From: an uncultured Collinsella sp.
GTDB taxonomy: Bacteria; Actinomycetota; Coriobacteriia; Coriobacteriales; Coriobacteriaceae
Assembly (NCBI GenBank): GCA_959026725.1
Contig: CAUFMG010000001.1
Location: 1-64,000 of the forward strand
Reading direction: 5' to 3'
Length of the DNA stretch: 64,000 nt
Part shown: one piece after another, positions 29,304 to 38,307 of the stretch
How the letters are laid out: every line of letters starts with the position of its first letter
Position numbering within the stretch: the first letter of the stretch is position 1
The notes under the pieces: model-generated
Database searches by the model: none
Told to the model about the DNA's origin: nothing
What the model saw: the letters and a program-made list of their open reading frames with translations, nothing else
Made by a program: the position numbers and the translations under genes

Positions 29304-29556
29304 AGACCCGTCCGCCTTCGTAAGCAAAACGCAAGATGAGCGGGGCATTGTTGCGCACGAAATCATCGAGTTCTTTGAGGTCCGCTTCGCTAAAGCCCTC
29401 GCGTGACACCCAATTGAATGCCGGCAAGATGCACTCCGCCGTGTCAAAACCCCAATCGCGCGGGCGCTCCACAACAACCTTCACCGTGTTGTCCTCACGG
29501 ACTTCGGAATACGAAACTTGCGTATCGTCCTCAAGGCGGACATATTCCCACATCAT
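29296..29556 (-). CDS. Small partner of the DUF4160 protein
   Basis: 86 residues, acidic, beginning MMWEYVRLEDDTQVSY and ending with a helical SEADLKELDDFVRNNAP segment. I do not recognise a family. GGAG lies 7 nt before the first ATG. Its stop overlaps the DUF4160 start, and gene order (small acidic protein first) resembles many antitoxin-toxin pairs; that role is inference. Confidence 0.65.
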   Translation of the reverse strand: MMWEYVRLEDDTQVSYSEVREDNTVKVVVERPRDWGFDTAECILPAFNWVSREGFSEADLKELDDFVRNNAPLILRFAYEGGRVYA

Positions 29557-29610
29557 AAGCTCGCTCCGTTCAAAGACGTCTCTTCTTGAGCAGTATACCC
29601 GCCTGTACAG

Positions 29611-32097
29611 CTACTCCACCGGTTTGAAGATGGTGGACTGACCGAAGACGCTGCGGATGAGGGCTTTGGCCTCGTCCTCGGTCTGCGGAATGCTTGGGGC
29701 TGCGCCTTGATGGCCGAAGGGACTGCCCGCGCCGGGGTTGGACTCCCAGGGAGCCGCAGGAGCGTCCTCCTCTTTGGGGGCAGTTGCAGCGGGCTTGGGC
29801 GCGGGCGTCGCACCCGGTACGTCGAACGGGGGCAGATCGTCCCCGCTCGCATCTGCAGCGAAACCGCCAACCATGGCGTCGTCATAGGGTACCTGCTCGG
29901 ATTCCCACGGCGCAGACTGCGCGGCAGGCTGAGATTTGGGAGCGGACACGCGCTCGGGCGCACGGGGCGCGGGCTCCGTCGGGAGCTTGCCCGTGGCGGG
30001 AGCGCCGGCGGGATTGTCGGAACGTAACCAGGGAGCCTTGCCCAGGTCGGATGACTTGGGCGCAGGCGCGACAGGCTTGGGTGCGGGCGCCGGGGCAGCA
30101 GGTTTGGGCGCGACGGGCTTAGGCGCCGATGGGGTCGGTGCCGCTATCGGCGCCGCTTGCTGCTGCGCGCTGGCGCTCGAGGATGCAGGGGCCGCCGAGG
30201 ACACGGGTTGCGGGTCCGCAGATACCGCAGCCCGTGCAGATGGAGAATGCTCCTCATGTTGAGGAGCCGGCGTGCCACCCCCATCCAGGACATAGTCGAC
30301 GGTGCGACGACCGAAGACCGCGCAGACCGTCGGCAGGACCACCGACTGCGTGTCGGCGCGACCGAGCATCTTGATGGCAAAGGTCGAGCCCGCGGGGAAC
30401 GAGACCGTGAGCTTGGAGCCGTCGTCGGCCGTGGCGCGAGCATTGAGCAGCAGGCCGGCATAGGAGGCCTGACGGGCTTTGACGCGCTCGACGACCTCGG
30501 CCCATTTGCGCTGGAGCTCGCCAGCGTCCTCGACCGCAGGGGTCTCGGCGGCGGCGGCAACTTGGGCGGCGTTATTGGGCTTGGACGCAGGCGCCGGCGC
30601 GGGCGATGCGGCAGGCGTGGAAGCCGGAGCCGCAACGGGCTGAGGAGCCGGCGTGGGCGCAGGCTGAGGCGCAGGCGTCGCAGGCTTAGAGACTTGCGCG
30701 GACGCGGGCTTAGGCGCAGGTTGAGGCGCTGGAGCAGCCGCGGCGCCACGGTCCCAAGGCATGCCGCTCTGGTGCGCGGACGTAGCGACAGGAGCGGTCG
30801 CCGCCGGAGCAGTAGCACGGGCACCCGAGATGAGCGTCGGCTGCAGTGCCGTTGCAGACGCAGCCGCAACGGCCGCCGGGGCAGCCTGAGCAGCAGCCAC
30901 GCTCAACGGCACCGCGGCATTGGCAACCCTAGCCTCCAAACGCGCCACGCGCTCAGCCAAGGCCTCAATTGTCAGATCGGCCTCGGCACGCGCCAGACGC
31001 GTGCAGGCAATCTCGAGCACCAGGCGCACGTCGCTCGCGCCCCTCATCTCCAGTGCGGCATCGTCGAGCACTGTCAGCACACGAGCCAGGCGGTCGGCAG
31101 GATGCTCGCCAAAGGCAGCGGCCTCGGCAGCAAGCGCCTCGGCCTGCTCGGAGCCGCCCTCAAACAACTCGGCACGGGCACCGGCAACGCAGGCAACATA
31201 CACGTCGCGCACGTGCGCCACCAGGTCGCGCGTCAGTTCCAGCAGATCGTTACCTTCCTCGACCTGCGCACGGATCAGTCCATAGAGCTCAGCAACATCG
31301 CGATCGGCAATGGCGCGGGAAAACTCGCCCAGAATCTGGTCCGAAACCTCGCCTAAAAGCGAGCGGGCGTCGTCCGCATGCACAGAACCGTTACCAAAGA
31401 CGCTCAGCTGCTCCAGCGTGGACAATGCGTCGCGCATGCCACCCTTGGCATGGCGCGCCACGATAGCCAGCGCTTCGTCGTCGTAATCGAAGCCCTCCTG
31501 CTCGCACACGTATGCCAGGCGATGCTCGATATCCTCGTTGCCGATGCGATGGAAATCGAAACGCTGGCAGCGCGAGAGGATGGTCTCCAGAATCTTTTGC
31601 GGGTCGGTGGTGCACAGCACAAAGATCACGTGTGCCGGCGGCTCCTCAAGAGTCTTGAGCAGCGCGTTGAACGCCGCCGTCGTGAGCATGTGGACCTCGT
31701 CGATGATATAGATCTTGTACTTGCCGCGCACCGGGGCAAAGTTGACGGAGTTGATGATCTCCTCGCGCACGTTGTCCACGCCGGTACGGCTTGCGGCATC
31801 GAGCTCGTAGACATCCGGGTGGTTGCCCTCGGCGATGAGCTCGCACTCCTCGCAAGCACCGTCGGGCAAGCAGCCGCTTGCACCCTCGGCGCGCGCCGCC
31901 TCGGCATTGCGACACAGCAGCGCCTTGGCCAGAATGCGCGCCATGGTGGTCTTGCCCGTGCCGCGCGGTCCGCAGAATAGGTACGCGTGGGACAGGCGCC
32001 CCTCGGTGATGGCGTGCTCGAGCGTCGAGACGATATGCTGCTGGCCCACCACGGAGTCGAAGGTGAGCGGGCGATACTTTCGGTACAACGATTCCAT
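29611..32097 (-). CDS. dnaX: DNA polymerase III subunit gamma/tau
   Basis: 828 residues. Clamp-loader ATPase: YRKYRPLTFDSVVGQ at the N-terminus, Walker A GPRGTGKTT near 43, a zinc module with CLPDGACEEC, the DExH-type box IIDEVHML, and sensor LSRCQRF. Domain III follows to about residue 370. The C-terminal 450 residues are Ala/Pro/Lys-rich tau-like linker with two more ordered segments. The ATG at 32097 has GGGGGAG upstream; a long in-frame upstream extension has no family resemblance. No frameshift site for a short gamma form was seen. Confidence 0.95.
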   Translation of the reverse strand: MESLYRKYRPLTFDSVVGQQHIVSTLEHAITEGRLSHAYLFCGPRGTGKTTMARILAKALLCRNAEAARAEGASGCLPDGACEECELIAEGNHPDVYELDAASRTGVDNVREEIINSVNFAPVRGKYKIYIIDEVHMLTTAAFNALLKTLEEPPAHVIFVLCTTDPQKILETILSRCQRFDFHRIGNEDIEHRLAYVCEQEGFDYDDEALAIVARHAKGGMRDALSTLEQLSVFGNGSVHADDARSLLGEVSDQILGEFSRAIADRDVAELYGLIRAQVEEGNDLLELTRDLVAHVRDVYVACVAGARAELFEGGSEQAEALAAEAAAFGEHPADRLARVLTVLDDAALEMRGASDVRLVLEIACTRLARAEADLTIEALAERVARLEARVANAAVPLSVAAAQAAPAAVAAASATALQPTLISGARATAPAATAPVATSAHQSGMPWDRGAAAAPAPQPAPKPASAQVSKPATPAPQPAPTPAPQPVAAPASTPAASPAPAPASKPNNAAQVAAAAETPAVEDAGELQRKWAEVVERVKARQASYAGLLLNARATADDGSKLTVSFPAGSTFAIKMLGRADTQSVVLPTVCAVFGRRTVDYVLDGGGTPAPQHEEHSPSARAAVSADPQPVSSAAPASSSASAQQQAAPIAAPTPSAPKPVAPKPAAPAPAPKPVAPAPKSSDLGKAPWLRSDNPAGAPATGKLPTEPAPRAPERVSAPKSQPAAQSAPWESEQVPYDDAMVGGFAADASGDDLPPFDVPGATPAPKPAATAPKEEDAPAAPWESNPGAGSPFGHQGAAPSIPQTEDEAKALIRSVFGQSTIFKPVE

Positions 32098-32212
32098 GGG
32101 TGCTCCCCCGGGTATACTGAGTCTTGTTGCCGCGACGGCCATGCGGTCGCACGGCATACTGCATTCATAATAACCCGTACGGCGAGCCCGCCGCGATAGG
32201 AGTCCAAAGAGC

Positions 32213-32929
32213 ATGGCAGACGCAGAGAGCAACCTCGTTCCCTCCGAAGCAGCCGACCAGGTCGAGGTCGCGCTCGAGAAGCAGGCCGCGGCCGACGACG
32301 GTATCCTGTACCTCAACGAGTACCAGTACGAAAACGACCTGGTCACCGACTTCGCCCGCCTGGTCGCCTCGCCCAGGCGTCGCGGCTCGCTGTATGTCGC
32401 CGCGGCAGTTGCCGCGCTCATCGGCATCGGCATGCTGGTGGCCGGCGGCAGCTGGATCAAGTTCGGCGTCGTGTTGATCGTGTTCGGCGCCTTTTTGGCC
32501 TGGTGGAGCAAGAACCTGCACCACACGCTCGCCCGCGACTTTATCGACGCCGTCGAGGCCGACGAGTCCATGGGTGGCCGCTATCGCCGCGTCGCCGCCA
32601 ACGAGGACGGCCTGATGGTTTGGGGCAAGAGCGGCAAGTCGCAGTTCTTCCCGTTTGACAAGCTCGACCACGTACTCGACGGCGAGCGCATCTTTGTGGC
32701 CATGTTCGCCGACCAGGGCGTGACGATCCCTAAGGAAACCTTTATTCGCGGCGATGCCGAGCAGTTTGGCACCTTCCTTAAGGCGCGCATCAACAAAAAA
32801 CTCCGCATCGAGACCAAACGCAAGAAGATGAAGGCTGAAAAGGCCGCCGCCGAGGCCAAGCAGGGCGACAAGCCCCAGGAGACCAAGGGCAAGCAGCGCA
32901 AGCAGAAGAAGAACAAGAAGAAGCGCTAA
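32213..32929 (+). CDS. YcxB-like membrane protein
   Basis: 238 residues. Two adjacent membrane helices at about 62-100 (YVAAAVAALIGIGML and FGVVLIVFGAFLAWW), then a beta-rich domain with VWGKSGKSQFFPFDKLDHV resembling the YcxB C-terminal domain, and a strongly basic tail of Lys/Gln/Glu repeats. Function unknown. It diverges from dnaX and precedes the cell-wall kinase cluster. Confidence 0.7.
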   Translation: MADAESNLVPSEAADQVEVALEKQAAADDGILYLNEYQYENDLVTDFARLVASPRRRGSLYVAAAVAALIGIGMLVAGGSWIKFGVVLIVFGAFLAWWSKNLHHTLARDFIDAVEADESMGGRYRRVAANEDGLMVWGKSGKSQFFPFDKLDHVLDGERIFVAMFADQGVTIPKETFIRGDAEQFGTFLKARINKKLRIETKRKKMKAEKAAAEAKQGDKPQETKGKQRKQKKNKKKR

Positions 32930-33073
32930 GGCCAAGACAGACAGGCAGCCTCGCATCCCGTTATCCTCGCCATCCGCCCGAGCGTGCTACACTAGCAGCA
33001 TCTATGCCACCGCGAACGGCTCGGCTCCGCGCCCGCCGCTCGCAAACGAACTTTAAACGCACGAGGGTTGGCC

Positions 33074-34927
33074 ATGCCGCTTTTCTCGCAACATACCGCC
33101 CGGTTCTCGCCGGACGTTCCTTTGGAGGGCACCAGCTCTCGCGAGCTGCTCAAGCGGTACCAGCCGCTCGAGACACTTGCGACCGGCGGTTTTGGCTCCA
33201 TCGAGATCTGCCGCGACACGCACCTGCGCCGTCGCGTCGCCATTAAGCGCATCCCCCTTATCAACGGTGCCGGCATGCCCGCCAGCGACATCATGGATGT
33301 CCTGCGCGAGGCGCATACTGCCGCTATGCTTCAACATCCCAACATCGTGCAGGTCATCGACTTTACGCACGACACAGCCTATGCCTACCTGGTTATGGAA
33401 TATGTCGATGGCATGTCGCTGGCCGAGTTTTTGCATCGCGTGGACGGCCACTCACTTACCTTTGACGAGGCCGCGGCCATTGCCGATGCCCTGGGCCAGG
33501 CGCTTACCTTCGCCCATAGTAATGGCGTACTCCACCTGGACATTAAGCCCGCCAACGTGCTCATCGACCACTCGGGCAATGTAAAGCTCACCGACTTTGG
33601 CATGGCGCGACTGTCGTCCGCCGGTGGCTTTGGCGGCTCGCGCGGCGGCACCATCGGCTACATGCCGCCCGAGCAGCTCGATATCGAGACCGGCACGGTC
33701 AATGAGCGCGCCGATGTCTTTGCCCTCGCCTGTGTGATCTACGAGGGCTTGTGCGGCAGCGCTCCCTTTATGGCGGCCACGCCCGCCGACTCGCTCGACC
33801 GCATCATCGGCGGCGCCACCTATCCCAGCGAGCTGATACCACACTTTCCCCCGGGAGCCGAGAGCGCGCTCATGAGCGCGCTCTCCCCCATGCCGCAGGA
33901 CCGCCCCAACAGCATCGAGGCATTTTGCGACCAGCTCCTTGCCGGTCTGGGCAGTGTGCGCGAGGGCCGCCGCAGCTTGGAGCAAATGGTTGGCGAGCTT
34001 TCGGATGACGAGCAGGAGCTCGACGATATCGAGCCGTCGCACTACGAAGACGACGCCATCGAGGTCGACCCCGCACTCGGCTGGGCGGGCACGCGCTGGA
34101 GCCATGCGCGCGACTACACCATGCACGCCATCTCGGCGCTAACGTGTGGCACCTTTAGCTTTTTGCTGATGCAAACGGCCGGGGTCGCGGCGCTTCCCGG
34201 CCTGGTCATTGCGGCTATCGCGATCGGAGCGGCGGCTGGCCTGGCCCCCCAGATCGGCTCGGCCATCTCGGCTGTGGGCTTTTTGGTGCTCATGGCCAAC
34301 GCCACCATGCAGGCACAGGGCATCCTGTCGATGTTGCCCGTCGCGGTGATCTTTGCCGCCGCCATGTCCGGTTGGTGGATCGCCTGGGGTCGCACCGAGA
34401 CTGCCGCGAGCGCCACGCTCACCTGTGCACTCGCGCTTGGCTGTCTGACCGGCAATACCTTCCTGGCAGCTGGGGTCGCCGCCGGCGTCGCGTCATTTTG
34501 GCTCGGCCCGGCAAGCGCCGCCGCGGCAACGGGCATGGGCGCGCTTTTTGCCCGTCTGGCCACGGTCGCGCTTTCAGCCGGAGGCGTGCTGGGGCTCGGT
34601 AACGTTGCCGCAGCGCTGGGAGACCCGCTCCTTTGGGCTGCCTTTGTGCTGGTCGCGGCAACTGCCGCGGCGTCATCTGCGCTGCTCAATGCCCATGCCA
34701 AGCGTGCCGATCAGGGCTCAAACCTTGCCGCAATCGCCGCCATCATTGCCACCGGCATCGGCTGCTCAGCGGCGTCCTGTCTTGCACACCATATGGAAAT
34801 TGCCAGCCTTGCAGCCGCGGTCATCGCCAAGGCGGCGGTTGCGGGAATCCTATCCTCTATAATCGTTGGGATATGCCTATATTTGCTCGGATACCAAAGA
34901 ACCTATACGGAGAGTGATCTTTCGTGA
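33074..34927 (+). CDS. Membrane Ser/Thr kinase, non-RD type (PknA position)
   Basis: 617 residues. Kinase domain at about 28-290: ATGGFGSIE loop, Lys58 in VAIKRI, catalytic loop HLDIKPANVL (Leu replaces the Arg of HRD, Asp156 kept), LTDFGMARL and GYMPPEQ. An acidic linker is followed by about nine hydrophobic helices to the C-terminus, with no PASTA repeats. Non-RD kinases usually do not need activation-loop phosphorylation. It starts the FhaA-FhaB-PP2C-SEDS/PBP-PknB cluster, where actinobacteria usually place pknA at the other end. Start 33074 follows GAGGG; a TTG two codons earlier is possible. Confidence 0.85.
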   Translation: MPLFSQHTARFSPDVPLEGTSSRELLKRYQPLETLATGGFGSIEICRDTHLRRRVAIKRIPLINGAGMPASDIMDVLREAHTAAMLQHPNIVQVIDFTHDTAYAYLVMEYVDGMSLAEFLHRVDGHSLTFDEAAAIADALGQALTFAHSNGVLHLDIKPANVLIDHSGNVKLTDFGMARLSSAGGFGGSRGGTIGYMPPEQLDIETGTVNERADVFALACVIYEGLCGSAPFMAATPADSLDRIIGGATYPSELIPHFPPGAESALMSALSPMPQDRPNSIEAFCDQLLAGLGSVREGRRSLEQMVGELSDDEQELDDIEPSHYEDDAIEVDPALGWAGTRWSHARDYTMHAISALTCGTFSFLLMQTAGVAALPGLVIAAIAIGAAAGLAPQIGSAISAVGFLVLMANATMQAQGILSMLPVAVIFAAAMSGWWIAWGRTETAASATLTCALALGCLTGNTFLAAGVAAGVASFWLGPASAAAATGMGALFARLATVALSAGGVLGLGNVAAALGDPLLWAAFVLVAATAAASSALLNAHAKRADQGSNLAAIAAIIATGIGCSAASCLAHHMEIASLAAAVIAKAAVAGILSSIIVGICLYLLGYQRTYTESDLS

Positions 34928-35937
34928 ACTTCCTGAACATCTTCGAGGACCACGTGGCCGGCATCTTCGGTGCCACCCGTGCCCCGTTCTCCTTTAAGAA
35001 GCTTGCCAAGCAGGCCGCTCGCGACATGGAGGATCAGACTCTGGTGATTAACGGCGTCAACACGGCGCCGGCACTCTATACCATCCTTATCGCCGCCGAC
35101 GACGATCCCATGCTCGCCCCGTTCTACCCCGAGCTTTCGCGCGAGGTCCGCGAGTTCGTGAAGGCGCAGGCCGAAAAGCGCCGCTATGTCTTTGTCGGCG
35201 AGCCCCTCGTGCGCTTTATGATCGATCCACAGCTGCGCGCCGGCAAGTTCTCGGTCTTTGCCGAGAACGTCGATGCCCCCACGCTCGGCCGCCTGTACGA
35301 AGAAGAGCGCGCCTATCAGAACGGCCTGGGCCAGAACAACTCCGCGGCAAGCCGTGCCGCCAGCGCCCCGCGCGCCGGCCAGCAGCAGTTTGCTGCCCCG
35401 CAGCAGCAGCGCCCCGCCGCCATGCCCCAGCAGCAGCCGACGCCTCGCGCCGCCGCTCCCGACCCGCTTGCCGTGGCAGACCCCTTCGCGCCTAGCGTCC
35501 CCGACCCCGCCGCCGCACCCATCCCGGTGCCGCAGACCGTCTCGCGCGACGCGCTTGCCGGCATGGGCGGAGCCGCCGCGACCGGTGCCGCCGTGGGCCT
35601 AGGCGCCGCAGCCGGCATCGCCTCCAACATGGCGAGCACTCGCGCCCCGCAGCGCCCGCTCGCCCAGCTCGTCGACGTCGTGAGCGGCGAGAGCCATAGC
35701 ATCACCTCCGCACAGGTGACCATCGGTCGCGAGCGCTCAGTTTCCGACATTGCCCTGCGCGACCCCAACGTGTCGCGCCGCCACGCCCAGCTCACCTTTA
35801 CGGGCTCGGATTGGTCGATCGAGGACCTCAATTCCACCAACGGCACGCTCGTCAACAACCGCCGCATTACGCGCTGCCCGCTGCGCAACGGCGATCTGCT
35901 GACGTTTGGCCTGAGCACCTTTGAATTTAGGGGATAG
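34924..35937 (+). CDS. fhaA: FhaA-like DUF3662/FHA protein
   Basis: 337 residues. N-terminal FhaA (DUF3662) domain, about 1-125, with LNIFEDHVAGIFG and AAEKRRYVFVGEPLVRF-like text; a Gln/Pro/Ala-rich linker (about 130-235); C-terminal FHA domain with SRRHAQLTF and IEDLNSTNGTLVN. FhaA-type proteins bind phospho-Thr partners such as MviN-like pseudokinases in peptidoglycan control. The GTG start overlaps the kinase stop (GTGA) with GGAGAG upstream. Confidence 0.88.
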   Translation: MNFLNIFEDHVAGIFGATRAPFSFKKLAKQAARDMEDQTLVINGVNTAPALYTILIAADDDPMLAPFYPELSREVREFVKAQAEKRRYVFVGEPLVRFMIDPQLRAGKFSVFAENVDAPTLGRLYEEERAYQNGLGQNNSAASRAASAPRAGQQQFAAPQQQRPAAMPQQQPTPRAAAPDPLAVADPFAPSVPDPAAAPIPVPQTVSRDALAGMGGAAATGAAVGLGAAAGIASNMASTRAPQRPLAQLVDVVSGESHSITSAQVTIGRERSVSDIALRDPNVSRRHAQLTFTGSDWSIEDLNSTNGTLVNNRRITRCPLRNGDLLTFGLSTFEFRG

Positions 35938-35943
35938 TCGCTT

Positions 35944-36360
35944 ATGAACATCGATATCGTCCTTTTTGCAGGCCGCATCGTCCTGGTCGCCCTGCTCTAT
36001 ATCTTCCTGTTCGCCGTCATGAAGACCGGCGTGGGGCTTGTGCGCGGACAGCGCCGCGACTCGGCCATCTGGACGATCGATGTGGACAAGGGTCCGCGCG
36101 GTATCCGCGGCATCCACGTAGACATGCTCGGCCCCGTCATCGTCGGCCGCTCGCCGTCTTCGGACATCTGCATCAACGAACCGTTTGTCTCGGCCTCGCA
36201 TGCGCGCTTTTCGCTGCAGGGCCCGGCGCTCATCATCGAGGACCTCAACTCGCTTAACGGCACGCTCGTCAACGGCCGCCAGCTCGTGGAGCCCGCGACG
36301 CTGCGTGAGGGCGACGAAGTCCAGATTGGCGACGTGGTCATGAAGGTGAACCGTCGATGA
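35944..36360 (+). CDS. fhaB: FhaB-like membrane FHA protein
   Basis: 138 residues. An N-terminal membrane helix (about 5-27) is followed by an FHA domain with VIVGRSPSSDI, SASHARFS and IEDLNSLNGTLVN. Like mycobacterial FhaB/FipA, it should tether phospho-Thr recognition to the membrane near division or elongation proteins. Six nt after fhaA, and its stop overlaps the PP2C start by 4 bp. Confidence 0.88.
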   Translation: MNIDIVLFAGRIVLVALLYIFLFAVMKTGVGLVRGQRRDSAIWTIDVDKGPRGIRGIHVDMLGPVIVGRSPSSDICINEPFVSASHARFSLQGPALIIEDLNSLNGTLVNGRQLVEPATLREGDEVQIGDVVMKVNRR

Positions 36361-38291
36361 TCGACGAGGAGAACAAGTCCGCAACTATGACCGAGGCACC
36401 GGCTGCCGCCGTAGCTGCGCCGGCCCACACCGCTCCGGCGGGCTCCGCACCCGTGGAACCCGAGGACACCGTGTTCTCCCTGCCTCTTTCGCATGTAACG
36501 CATGATATTTCGGATCTCGCCGATAACGAGGACGAAGAGGGTGCCGTAGCAGCGCCCATCGGCGCACATGCTGCGGAACAGTCCACAGCGCCCGAAGCAA
36601 TCCCGGCGCCGGCTCACTTTGCAGGGCCCGTCGCCACGGCAATCAACGAGAGCGCTGCGGTGTTTGCGGCACCCGAGCCCGCCGCGCCGGCGTTTCCCAT
36701 GGCCCCGGCATCCGAGGTTGCGCCCGCGTCTACGCCGGCGCCCGAGGCAGGGCCATCCCCCGAGGACGGCCCTGCACCCAAGTCCCCGCAGCCTGCGCCC
36801 GCAAGCGAGTCCGATGCCGTGGCCGAGCCCGCCGCCCAGTCGCAAAACACGCCCGCGCCGTCGCACTTTGCGACGCCCGAGCCTATAGACGTCAGCCCGC
36901 AAGATGACGAGTCGACCGCCCGCGTTTCCGAGGAGCCCGACTCCCCGGACACCGGCGATTCCGAATCAAACGCCGAGACCGACACCGTCTCTCCCGGTGA
37001 CACAGCCGAAATCGACGTTGCCGCCGTTGAGGCCAAGCTCAAAGACCCCGGCTCGACCATGAGCTTTGAACCCCTAACCGAGGAGCGCATCGAGACCGAC
37101 TCGACCTATGATGCCGGCACCACCACGCAACTCATGTGGGGCGCCCGCTCCGACGTTGGCTGCGTGCGCCCGCACAATGAGGATTCCTACCTGGTGCAGT
37201 CGCCGCTCTTTTGCGTATGCGACGGCATGGGTGGTCACGCTGCCGGCGAGGTAGCCTCTTCCATCGCCGTCGAGACTATTGCCAAGACGGCCCCACAGTC
37301 CGCCGACGCAGCACGCCTGGCCGCAGCCGTCGAGGCAGCCAACGCCGCCGTAATCGAGGCGGCCCTGAACGGCCTGGGCAAGCCCGGCATGGGCTGCACA
37401 GCCACCTGCGCCTACATCGAAAACGACACGCTCGCCATCGCCCACGTGGGCGACTCTCGCGCCTATCTGCTCCACGAGGGCACGCTCATCCGCGTGACCC
37501 GCGACCACTCCTACGTGGAGGAGCTCGTGGACGCCGGCGAGATCACGGCAGACGAGGCTCGCGTCCACCCCAACCGTTCGGTCATCACCCGCGCACTGGG
37601 CTCGGACCCCGCCATGTATGCCGACCACTTCACTCTGCATATCGAGGAAGGCGACCGCCTGATCCTGTGCTCCGACGGCCTCTCGAGCATGATTCCCGAT
37701 AGCGATATCGAGAACATCGCCACGCAGTCCTCAACCGCGCAAATCTGCGTCGACAACCTAGTGGACGCGGCGCTTGCCGCCGGCGGCCACGACAACGTGA
37801 CCGTAGTAGTCGTTGACCTGGTTGACGATGGCGTTATGCGCGAGGCGCAACGCGTGCGTCGCCGCAACGTTACTATCGCCGCCATCCTGGCCCTCGTCTT
37901 TGTGCTGGCAGCTGGCATCTGGGCCTACACGGGTGTCACCGGCTCGTACTACCTGGGTACCTACCAGGGCAATGTCGCCGTCTGGCGCGGCCTGCCCGGC
38001 AAGCCACTCGGACTCAAGCTCCACTGGCTCGAAAGCGAAACCAGTATCAAGCTGTCCGACCTGCCCGAAGACACGCAAAACCGCCTCAAGGCGGGCATTC
38101 CGCAAACAAGTGTCGACGATGCGCAGGACACGATATCCAAGTACCGCCACCAGATCGACGAGGAGCAGACCCGCCAGGTGATCGACGCGCAAACGATTCG
38201 CGACAACACCAATCAGGGATCGACCTCCGAATCAGATTCCGAGAAAACCGCCGAACAGTCCGCCGAGGCCGAAGCCTCCGATAAGAATTAG
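36357..38291 (+). CDS. PP2C-family Ser/Thr phosphatase (PstP-like)
   Basis: 644 residues. Residues 1-255 are Ala/Pro/Glu-rich and probably disordered, unusual for PstP, which normally starts with the catalytic domain. The PP2C domain (about 260-495) has RSDVGCVRPHNEDS, CDGMGGHAAGE, HVGDSRAYL, LILCSDGLS and GGHDNVTVVV, so both metal sites are intact. One membrane helix (about 503-523) and an external 120-residue tail follow. It should reverse the cluster kinases. Confidence 0.9.
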   Translation: MIDEENKSATMTEAPAAAVAAPAHTAPAGSAPVEPEDTVFSLPLSHVTHDISDLADNEDEEGAVAAPIGAHAAEQSTAPEAIPAPAHFAGPVATAINESAAVFAAPEPAAPAFPMAPASEVAPASTPAPEAGPSPEDGPAPKSPQPAPASESDAVAEPAAQSQNTPAPSHFATPEPIDVSPQDDESTARVSEEPDSPDTGDSESNAETDTVSPGDTAEIDVAAVEAKLKDPGSTMSFEPLTEERIETDSTYDAGTTTQLMWGARSDVGCVRPHNEDSYLVQSPLFCVCDGMGGHAAGEVASSIAVETIAKTAPQSADAARLAAAVEAANAAVIEAALNGLGKPGMGCTATCAYIENDTLAIAHVGDSRAYLLHEGTLIRVTRDHSYVEELVDAGEITADEARVHPNRSVITRALGSDPAMYADHFTLHIEEGDRLILCSDGLSSMIPDSDIENIATQSSTAQICVDNLVDAALAAGGHDNVTVVVVDLVDDGVMREAQRVRRRNVTIAAILALVFVLAAGIWAYTGVTGSYYLGTYQGNVAVWRGLPGKPLGLKLHWLESETSIKLSDLPEDTQNRLKAGIPQTSVDDAQDTISKYRHQIDEEQTRQVIDAQTIRDNTNQGSTSESDSEKTAEQSAEAEASDKN

Positions 38292-38307
38292 AAAGGGAGT
38301 GCCGCTT

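Noticed and set aside
29611..32097. Programmed frameshift producing a short gamma subunit of DnaX
   Set aside because: No slippery A-rich heptamer with a following hairpin was seen near the end of domain III.
32098..32212. SRP RNA or tRNA-Ser expected near dnaX
   Set aside because: The 115-bp gap shows neither the conserved SRP GGAA-type loop nor a tRNA fold.
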